A stretch of 64,000 bases of DNA, from positions 79,816,509 to 79,880,508 of the forward strand of contig CM070577.1 of assembly GCA_036346355.1 (NCBI GenBank). The letters run 5' to 3'. The notes beneath the pieces are model-generated. The model did not search any database. It saw only the letters and a list, made by a program, of their open reading frames with translations, and was not told the origin of the DNA. Positions 25,312-34,800 of this stretch are shown here, one piece after another. The translations under genes were made by a program, and so were the position numbers. The DNA comes from Rhipidocladum racemiflorum (lineage: Eukaryota > Streptophyta > Magnoliopsida > Poales > Poaceae). Within the stretch, counting starts at the first letter, position 1. Each line of letters starts with the position of its first letter.

Positions 25312-25362
25312 GGCCGAGTGGTCGCCCCCCAACCAAGTTCGCCTACCAACCAACCGGTGCCA

Positions 25363-25937
25363 ATGGAGTTTCCCTCGCCCCCACGCCACAGCGTTGCCGT
25401 AGCCATCCCCGAACGAACGCAGGTCCGCATGTGCCTATGCAGGGATCCATGCCGCTTTCGGCAGTCTGTAGACAACTCATACACATACGGTATGAGATAT
25501 TGGAGCTGCCGCAACCGCAACTCCGAGCCAACGCTGGGGATGCGAATGCGGCGGAGAAGCCCGGTATGTGCGTACTTGCATTACATCAAACCGGGCAAAG
25601 GTTGATACGGTAATACTATCTACTCTCACCAATTGCAGCCTCCGTTGTGCGAGTTCGTCGAATTCTACGACGCGGAGCAGACGCCTGACATGGAGAGGAT
25701 GCGGGATCGGGAGTACTCGCATCGTAGAGCTATGGTAGAGCAGCAGTGGCATGAGCAGCAGGAGGAGGAGAAGCGCATGAAGGCTGCCGAAGAAATACGC
25801 GGTACGTATGAGGCCGAATCCAGGCCGGGCGGCCACCGGAGGCTGAGCGTGAGAGGAAGCGCGAGAGGGCGGCTAGGGCCAGGGCGGCAGACACCGATGG
25901 TTTGCGCAAGGGGAAATATCCCCGGTGCACTCAGTAG
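25363..25937 (+). pseudogene. GRF-type zinc-finger accessory protein of the MULE
   Basis: Small two-exon gene. Exon 1 (25363-25563, 67 codons) holds a GRF-like zinc finger: MCLCRDPCRF, then YGMRYWSCRNRN, giving the C-x-C-x3-C ... YW-x-C arrangement. The 75-bp intron 25564-25638 has GTATGT/GCAG ends. Exon 2 starts PPLCEFVEFYDAEQTPDM and continues as a charged helix (about residues 90-130) typical of these plant proteins. The expected C-terminus ERKRERAARARAAD...KGKYPRCTQ ends at TAG 25935-25937 but is in another frame, so one base has been gained or lost near 25805-25840. Without that change the frame runs on to 25983. Role unknown; GRF fingers bind single-stranded nucleic acid in other proteins. 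It may take the mudrB-like accessory position. Confidence 0.7.
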
Positions 25938-26160
25938 TGTAGCAGAAGAACCCTTATTGTTTCGTTTACCTAAGGCATGTTAACTTTAAGCCATTATTTC
26001 TGCATTTCCTATATGGTAATGTTACGTTGTCTCAATTATTTCGTTTACCAGAAGGGCTCTGTGTTGTGATATTATGTTGTTAAGTATGTACTTACGTATT
26101 GTATTTTTGCATTTATGCATTTTCTATATATTTTATTGGACCATGCGTGATATCTTATCG

Positions 26161-26920
26161 GAGTACTCGATAATACTTAAGGTTATTGAGCTAGTGCGTT
26201 TTAGATGCAAACAATGGTGTAAATTAAAGATTTTCAGATAATATGCCACTCCATATATAAAACATCAAATCTCATCCATTGTTACAAAAAATATCCCCAA
26301 ACTCGATATCTTACGGCCTGTCGAAAAGGCTTAAGCGCTATAGTTGTAGAGTACTCGATAATACTTAGTGTTATTGCGCTAGTGCGTTTTAGATGCAAGC
26401 AAATGTGAAAATCAAATTTTTTTCCCATAATATGTCAGTTCATATATCAAATATCAAATCTCATCCATCGATACAAAAAAATTGCCCCAAAACACGATAA
26501 CTTACGGCCTGCCGAAAAGGCTTAAACGCTATAGTTTCGAAATACTCGATAATACTTAAGGTTATTGAGCTAGTGCGTTTTAGATGCAAACAATGGTGTA
26601 AATCAAAGATTTTCCCATAATATGCTGGTCCATATATCAAATATCAAATATCATCCATTGTTACAAAAAATTACCCCCAAACACGATATCTTACGGCCTG
26701 CCGAAATAGCTTAAGGGTTATAGTTTAGGACTACTCGATACCACTTAGGGTTATTGCGCTAGTGCATTTTAGATGCAAACAACGGTGTAGATAAAATATT
26801 TTTCCATAATATGCTAGCCCAGATATCATATAGCAAATCTCATCCATTCTTACGAAAAATTACCTCTAAACACGATATTTTACGGACTACCGAAAAGGCA
26901 TAAACGCTTTAGTTTCGGAG
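26161..26920 (+). repeat. Four-copy tandem array, ~189-bp unit
   Basis: Units start at TACTCGATAATACTT (26164, 26352, 26543, 26732) with a partial fifth start at 26921, so the periods are 188, 191, 189 and 189 bp. Each unit holds GCTAGTGCGTTTTAGATGCA, CAAATCTCATCCAT and CTTACGGCCTG. Copies differ by substitutions and small indels. The array lies downstream of the last MULE gene and is non-coding. Confidence 0.9.
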
Positions 26921-26984
26921 TACTTGATAAATGAGTCTTTACGGTAAACTCAATTTGTACATTTCAATTTCGCATGCTTTTTGT

Positions 26985-27290
26985 AAAAAAAAAATAAACC
27001 TACGTATATTTTTTGTAATATGCGAATATAAAACTATTATTTATAAAAAAATTCTCGCCGCGCAGCCCTGCATAGTTATACAAAAATAATCCACAACTAA
27101 CAACTGAAAGTAAGGAAAAGAATGAATTAATCTATTTATTTCCGCAAATTTTCAGGAAACAAACTCCTAACCATAAAATATTTTTTTCTTCATTTCATTT
27201 TTTAATAAGGAAAAGAAGAAATAAAATGAATTAATCTATTTGTTCTTGCAAATTTTCAGAAAACAAACTCCTAACCATAAATTTTAAAAA
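26985..27290. repeat. Internal second copy of the MULE right terminus plus a local duplication
   Basis: 26995-27057 reads like the real right end at 27630-27690: a ...TATATTTTTTGTAATATGCG... phrase, then ATTATTTATAAAAAAATTCT. This is followed by two copies of GAATTAATCTATTT ... GCAAATTTTCAG ... AAACAAACTCCTAACCATAAA at about 27120-27178 and 27220-27282. An older end may have been bypassed by a newer one. Confidence 0.6.
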
Positions 27291-27896
27291 TAAATTTTCA
27301 AATATTTTTTCCTTCATTTCACTTTTTCCCTTCTTTTCCTCCTCTTTCCCTTTTTTTCTTTTTTTTCCATGCCTTGACCGACCGGCACTGCCCCACTGCC
27401 GTGGCTCGCCTCCCCGCCCCTCGCGTTGCCCCTCGCTCGTGGCCTCGCCTTCCTCGCCTCGGCCACGCCGGGCGCGAATGCGCCATGCCACTCCTCGCCA
27501 CGCCGGGCGCGAATGCGCCAAAGGTTCGCCTCCTTGCGCCACGTGGCAACTTCGCGATGACGGGGCGCGAAATGATGCAAATCGCGATGACGTGGCGCGA
27601 AAATAGCCTACTTCTGTAAAAAAAAATTATAAAGGTATATTTTTGTAATATACAATTAAAAAATGATTATTTATAAAAAAAATTCTGATTTTTTAGGGTA
27701 AAAAGAGCGGATTTATGTCACTGAAATACTGAATCATTGTTGTCACCTGTGGGCCCGTATGTCAGGGACCCTGCAGGCCCGCCCGTACAAACGCAACGAC
27801 AACTGTCTGCGTCGCCGCATGGCGTAATCTGAGCCGTAAGTATCTCCACCTCCCCAATCTCCGCCGTCCAAACGCCCCCAGCCCAGACGGCCATCA

Positions 27897-27902
27897 TATA
27901 AA
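27897..27902 (+). promoter_or_regulatory. TATA box of the RS2Z splicing-factor gene
   Basis: TATAAA in the context ATCATATAAACCCCGCG, followed by a CT-rich leader (CCCTCTCCCTCTACCCC). A site II-like TGGGCCC stands at about 27751. The MULE right end is about 200 bp upstream. Confidence 0.65.
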
Positions 27903-27924
27903 CCCCGCGCCTCCGCCGCAGGCC

Positions 27925-28853
27925 GCATTGCTCTCCCTCTCCCTCTACCCCTCCGCCTCTCCGTCTAATCGCCGGCTAGGGTTCTGGCGACTCCGCTGCT
28001 CGCCTCGCGGGTGGGCAGGTAGGTGCCCCGAAACCTCAACCCCAATCTCCCTTCCGCGCAACCCTTCGTGCGTAACATTTTCCGGTTGGTCGGATTGCTG
28101 CGCGCGCGCGCGCTCGCTTCTCGATTTATGGCGTGTTGTTCGTCCGTGCCGCCGTGCAGTTCTTGCCTTTGCAATGGGCGCTTTGGAAGCCGTGTTTCTT
28201 GGCTTGATTCGTTCGTACCCTGTGCATTGTGGCTTTTGTTTCTCTTTTTCGCCAAGATCATGGTATAGTCTATGCAAAGTTGTTCTTGGCAAGTAATTTG
28301 TATAAAGGGGGACTTCCTAGTTAGGGATTCAGTTGCTTTTGATAGGTTTGGCCAAGATTCGAGCTAGGGTTTGCGGTATTACGGTTTCCGTGCTGTTTGA
28401 TTGGGAGAGGTCCGAATGATCCTTATTTCATTAGTTCTTGTTCGCAGCTTACATTTCCGTTATCTTTATTGTTTCCGGAATCATCTCAAACGACAAAACT
28501 TCTATAATCTCTTTGTGCTATGTGAGACAAAGTTCGAGATTTGAGTTGATTACTACGCTGTGGCAGAGCATAACGCAATCTTCTATGAGATTATTTTTGA
28601 GTTATCCAGTGTATTCCAGGCTTTCGGCCCTTCCTTTATAGAGGGAAAAGTTTATTTGGATGCAACTCCACTGCCTTTTGTATGGAAATTTCATCGAAGC
28701 ATCTTAATTAGAAATAGATAGATCAATGTATTGAGGTGATGATCATGCAACAGGTTGATGAAAAGTTTGGTTCATTTGCATGTTTAGACATATTTCTGTT
28801 ATCTGATGTTCTTGGTGCATGTTTTGATGCCCTCAATCTTGTCTCGGTGCAAG
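27925..28853 (+). other. 5' leader and leader intron of the RS2Z gene
   Basis: The leader exon is CT-rich and ends GTGGGCAG at 28018. The donor GTAGGT follows at 28019. The acceptor is probably the AG at 28852-28853, directly before the start codon, which would give an intron of about 835 bp. Leader introns are common in plant SR genes. A (CG)n run, GCGCGCGCGCGC, is at about 28100-28111. Confidence 0.55.
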
Positions 28854-31800
28854 ATGCCTCGGTACGATCACCGTTACGATGACTATGATCGATATAGCAG
28901 TAACACCAAGTTGTATGTGGGCCGCCTTTCTACGCGCACCCGGATGCAGGATCTTGAGCACCTTTTCAGCAGATATGGGAGGTGAGCTAATTGGGTCTGA
29001 ATTTAAGCATTTTGTGTTCTTTGGTAATTGCTCCTGAAATGTAACTGCACCCTTTGATTTAGCACAGTTTTTGTGGACGCTGGAAATCATTTTCTTGTTG
29101 AGGATGGCTTGCTTTAATTTATCTACAAGTTTCTAATCAACTTTCTAAAGACATTTGTTTAGTGACTTGTAGATTAATTAAGAGTGTGTTTGGTTGATGG
29201 GATAGGATGGTCTTGTACCATTTGGTTCCGTTATTTTGGGTGAATAGAATGGTTCAGCATCTAAAAGAGAATATTCCTCAAATTTGTATCACTTGGTCTA
29301 CGATAGGATGGTTCCATTCAAGCAACCAAACACATGGATGTCCTTTTTTTTTTGAACCATCTCATACATGTACCACTTGGTACATGCAACTAAACACATC
29401 CTAAAAAAACAACATATTTGTCCAAGATTATGTAGTTCGGAGTCTAGACTACTACTGTATTACTGATCATGGTTATTAAGTCGTCGCCTAGGCGCCGCCT
29501 AGGCGTCCGTGCACCAGAGGAAGGCCACCGTGAACGTTCGCCTCGCCTGGATGTCCCAAGCGTCGTCAGGCGAGTCCAGGCGGCCCGACTAGGGGGAGGG
29601 GGGGTATAATGACTTGGGAAGGAGATCCGCCATCGCGCCACCACCTCCGATGGCCACTCGTCTCCACCGTTGGCGAGGTTAGGCGGCAGGGTGCTGAGCT
29701 TGGCGCGGAGAGGGAGAAGGAGATCCGCCGTCATCACCACTCACCAGCCGCCAGCACCTCCGTCGCCCACTCGCCTCCACCGCCGGCGACGTTAGGAGGG
29801 GATAGGCGGCGCGGGAGAGAGGGGAAAAGAAGGAGAGCCTGGGGGGAGGCCAAGGGCCGGTGGCAGTGTGGGGGAGAGCTGGATCGGCGGCCGCGATGTA
29901 GGGCAGAGGGGGAGGCGGCGCGGTCGACTGCGGAGGGTGAGCGCATGAGAGAGAGAGGGGGGGAGGGGGAGGGAGCGAGGGAGAGAGAGAGAGAGAGAGG
30001 GAGAGAGAGAGGGAGAGGGAGAGGGAGAAGGAAGTGAAGAGAGGCGGCGGCTGAGGAATTGCTGGAGAGGCGGCGCATGCGGTTAGGGTTAGGGGGTAGG
30101 TCCGGCCAATTGCACCGGGTTGGGCCAGAAAAACTGGCCTTGGCCGAAAATGGTATGGTCCAAAAATGAATATCAAATCCTTTCTCTTATTAAGTAAGTT
30201 CTAATTGCTTGTTAAATTTACACTCCTAAATAACTTTTGTAACATGAGTAACTTAGATGTACAAGATAATTACATTGCTTATTCTGGATGTGATGAACCT
30301 TCCAGTACCCCCTATTATGTGAGTTTTCTTCTTTGCACTTCCTAGTTGTTAATATTTTAATAACTGGTTAAAGGCTATACCTACAAACTAGTTCAAGCTC
30401 TAATGGTCGCCTAACTGGCGTCCAGGCGACTCGCCTCGCCGGGGCGCCGTGATAACCATGTTACTGATAGTGTAATATTAACTCCAGTCCTATCGGTAGG
30501 CTCTATTTATTTTACTATTAGAACATGTGTCCTGTAGCTACATGCTTCACAATTTGATCTTTCCTGGTCTTCTGGACATGTTTTTACTTACTAATAATTA
30601 TTTTCTCGCTTATTGACTTACTGATAGTTAGAGGCTAGTGACTTGAAATGTCCAGTTGCAGTCTTCCATCCCATATGTTCCCTACAAACAGTTTTTTTGT
30701 GTGACATAAATCTAAGTTATCATGAAAGCTTATAAGCTTATGATCGGAGAGGTTTGTGATTTACTTCTTGTCTATGAGGAGGATACTAAAAGTTTAAGGT
30801 TCCTTTTTTGGGTAACTCTGTTGATTTTGACCATTTACATAGCGTTATTAGGGGTTGCTTTTTTTGTACTGCTAGGTTGCTATGTTGTCTGGGTAAGCTG
30901 GTTGCATTTGTTGGCCTTTCCCGCCTTCTTTTAATTGCCAATTTTCCACCACATGTCCACAAACACTTACAAGTTTTGACTTGGATAACCTTGTTGAAGG
31001 TTTTGGGGTGCTATCACCCAGCCTCAGTGTCCATGGTGGGAGGGTGCCCTTGGTGGAATTGATGACTGTTGCTCCAAAGTTTAAAGCAGATTTTGGCGAT
31101 TCTTTTGAAAACAAAATCTGCTGTATATTTTATGGAAATAACAATCATCAATTCATCATGAAGTGGTGTTTAGTTTGATTGCTGCCTGGTGATGCGTTTT
31201 TGTTACTTGCATCTTGATGGTGTTACTGTTTTTGTCAACCATTTCCACAGAGTGCGACATGTGGATCTGAAGTATGATTATGGCTTTGTTGTAAGTAGAA
31301 CTTCTTACTCCTCTGATTTATAAGATGTACTCCTGGAATCTTTCTAGTTAATTGCGTACTCCCTCCGTTGGTTTTTATAAGGCATGCAAGGTTATTAAAA
31401 CGTAAAACGAGAACGAAACGACCCACTACCTTTTTAACTTTTAAACGTTTAAACGAACGTTGAAACGTAGTTTTAGGCACTGTTGTAAAACGAATATGAG
31501 AGCAAACATATATCACATATGTACCTTGATTTTGTAGTCTTTTTCCATATAATTTGAGGCCATATGCCATGCATCTTTCTCCCATGTATGATGTATCCAT
31601 TTCCTTGCACATTGCAACATATGAATTACTATAACAAGAAATTATAATTCAATTTAATAAGTAAATATGGTTTGTAGCTTTGTATCACATACCCTTTTGA
31701 TGATCCCCCTCTTCTCTCCTTCCAATCCACAAACTACAAGACAATTGCACATAGATGAAATGAATTAATTGAAAACTAAAATTAAAGACAAGATACATTA

Positions 31801-34800
31801 CGACATGAGTTCACATCCAGACAATAACATAAGTTCATACAATAACATAGACGATAGTTAACAAATTAACTAAATAAGTCCACACTCCACACAAAAGCAT
31901 AAATCCACATAATAGCATAGGTCCAACTCTCATCTCTCAATATCCATCATTCAAATCATCCAAACTATTAGTAGCATTCTCATCTTGATCATCGCCATCT
32001 TCGTGGTTGCTTGAGTCATCATCGTCATCCACATCAAGATCATCAAGTATGAGCTCATCTTCTTCCTCTCCATTGCTTGAGTCCGAATGCGATGCCTCCT
32101 CTATGACTTCATCTTCTCTTCTCACACGACGTGTATAGCAATGCTCAAAATGAGCTCTCCTAGGAAGATTGCGGCCTCGAAGGTTGCTTGATGCACCAAT
32201 AGCTTCGTCAACTTGGTCCAATGTCAAGTCACCTTAACAACTAATACAACCACTTTGAGTTGGATTGACAGATGTATTGACCCATTCATTATCCCAATCA
32301 AAGTCTTCTAAAACCAAAGGATCAAAGTTTTTACAATCCTCACGTATTCTTTGGAACCTACTAGCCATCTTTCTATTGTATGAGACATATACCAAGTCAT
32401 TAAATTTTTGGTGCTCCAACCGGTTTCTTTTCTTTGTATGAATCTACAAGTTGAATACAAGTGAAATAAAATCAATTAATTAGAACCAAAATAAAGGAAT
32501 TACAATTTACATAATTAGATGGTTAAATTCACTTACAAATTAAAATTCACTCCAATTGCGCCACAACCTGGATGATGAAGCGCAAAGACTAACTATTCTT
32601 CTTGCAAACTTGTGAAGCTCAGCGGTTCGACCACCATATGCAAGCCACCAATCAACTAAAAGAACAAATACTTGAATTTTACATGGCGAAAAGTAAACAA
32701 TTACTTGCTAAAATTTAGATTACTTACTTGGATTTCTTGTGTGTGCGTGCTTTATTGCCATTTGGTTTGCAAATACATCTCTTTGATTCTCATATAGAAA
32801 CGACTTGGCTATCAATCTTATCTCGAAGAGCCTCATCTTGTACCATTTTTACAAGCACGTCATTGTAGCAAGCTCTTAGCTCTCCAACACGTCCTTCATA
32901 ATCACCCTTCTTGATGTTATAGAGCTTTCAAGGGTTAGAGTAGAGAGCCGCTCCATATAGTGGGGTGTCCATTTGCCTCGCCCAACGTCCATCAATAATC
33001 CTCATGAGGCGATTAAGCAAAGGTTGTTTGTTTTGAGTGCAAAGCGATGAGGTGATCTTTTCCTTTGCTAAGTTCATGGCCGATGCAACCTCGGCATAGC
33101 CGGCTTTTCATCACCATCAACCAACCTCAAAGACAACAAGGAGTGGAAGCGAAGCTCTTAAACAATCCTCAATCAATTCCTAATCGTCCCGAAATAACAA
33201 TGTCATACATCGCTTCTTCCCGCCTTCAGTCTTAGACAACTTGCTCCTAGTGAAGACATCACCTGTCACTAGTAGCTTCAATGCTTCTTTGTGCTTGTGC
33301 AAACTACGCAACGTAAGGAATGCAGTGGCAAACCTAGTCGCTGCGGGCCTCACAAGATCCATCCCACCTGTTTTCTCCCTCATTTCACTAAGAATCCTCC
33401 CATGTCTATAAATAAAGGTAGTGATTTGTCGAGCACGTGAAATTGGTTTCTTGAAATCCTTTAGCTTCCCTATGTCTTCCAACATAAGATCCAGGCAGTG
33501 TGCAGCGCAAGGGGTCCAGAACAAGGTAGGGATCCTCTCCATTAGCAGCCTGCCAGCTGCCTTGTAGTTAGCACCATTATGCGTGACAACTCGAACAACT
33601 TTGTCTCGCCAATCATCTCAATCATTCTCTCTTGCAAGTTAGCAAGCATCATGGCATCATGTGATTCACTAGATGCATCAATCGACTCAAGAAGAAAGTC
33701 CCTTCAGGACTATTAACCAGGAAGTTGATCAACCGACGACCCTCCTATCAGTCCATCCATCTGACATGAGAGAGCAACCATATTGCTTCCATGCCTCTTC
33801 ATGCTTCTTCTTCTCGCCATCTGTCTCCTTAACTACCTTCTGAAGCAATGGCTCTCGTAGTTCATGGAAACTAGGAGGCTTGAAACCAGAACCATACTGT
33901 GCAATGGCCTCTACTGCTATCTCAAATTGTCTTGAATTTGCAACATTGAATGGTACACCACACTCATAGAAAAACTTGGCTACCTCTATACAGACAGCTT
34001 CTCTTTCTTCCTTGGTCCTCATGCCAGCTTCTATGGAAGTTTGATGCGGCCCCTTTGCATGTCTTTGCTCTACAACCTCTCTGGGCGTTCGTCGAAGCAT
34101 AGCAGTAATAGGTTTTTTTGGTGCAGGCACCTTGAACTGAAATGCTGCCGACTTCATTTTTTTGGAGGCTGTCCCAGAACTTGGATGGACACTCACATTG
34201 CTATTAGAGGCTTCCGACTCCTTGCTAGATGCCTCTATTGCCACATTATCATCTTGTTCATCATCTAGAAACAGTGGTCTACCCCTCTTGCCCTTCTCTA
34301 AAGCCTCTTGCATCTCTTTCATGATGGATGAGGTTGTTTTGGGACACTTCGTCACATCTCCAAACCCACCCGCGAGATGTTGTTTCACCCTCTTGATTCC
34401 TCCTTTTATCTTCCTCTGACAAAGATTGCATTGGATCAACTCTCGCTTATTAGGCTCTGCATAATATGCATACTTCCATCCCGGATCATCGGACTTCGGC
34501 TTTCGACTAGGATCATCCAATGGATTATAATTTGTGGGAGGGGGAGGTGCACTGCCACTTGAACTTGCACTTGCCATTTCGTCGATTTCGACGCTGCAAT
34601 CAATTCAATCAATTCAATATGCTACAATCAATTCAATCAACATTCAATCAATTCAACACAGAGAGAGAAGAGAGACAGAGGGGACAGAGAGAAGAGAGAG
34701 ACAGAGGGGGGCCGTTTCGGCTGGCAAAGAGAGGGGGGGGGGCGTCTCGGCTGGCAAAGAGAGGGGGGGCGTCTGCGAGAGACAGAGGGGCAGAAGACAG

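Larger units (their letters stand above)
19416..27698 (+). mobile_element. Mutator-like element (MULE), 8.28 kb, carrying transposase, PMD and GRF-finger genes
   Basis: TAAAAAGAGC stands on both sides (19406-19415 and 27699-27708), a 10-bp target duplication in the 9-11 bp Mutator range. The ends are diverged inverted repeats sharing AAATAATCATTTTTTAAT and TTACAAAAATATAC. Next inward come GC-rich hairpin units of the form TTTCGCGCCACGTCA...GCGAAAT (four on the left at about 19507-19625, two or more on the right at 27550-27604). Inside, all on the plus strand, are a mudrA-type transposase, a plant mobile domain gene and a GRF-type zinc-finger gene, then a four-copy tandem array. Every gene has at least one frame lesion, so the copy is probably dead. 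Confidence 0.85.

Noticed and set aside
26161..26920. CRISPR-like array
   Set aside because: The whole 189-bp unit repeats with no unique spacers, and the DNA is plant nuclear; it is an ordinary tandem repeat.
29609..30176. Open frames of 142 and 165 codons on opposite strands
   Set aside because: They lie in GC-rich arms and a GA run inside a hAT element with clear ends; their translations are low-complexity Arg/Glu or Ser/Leu/Pro repeats.
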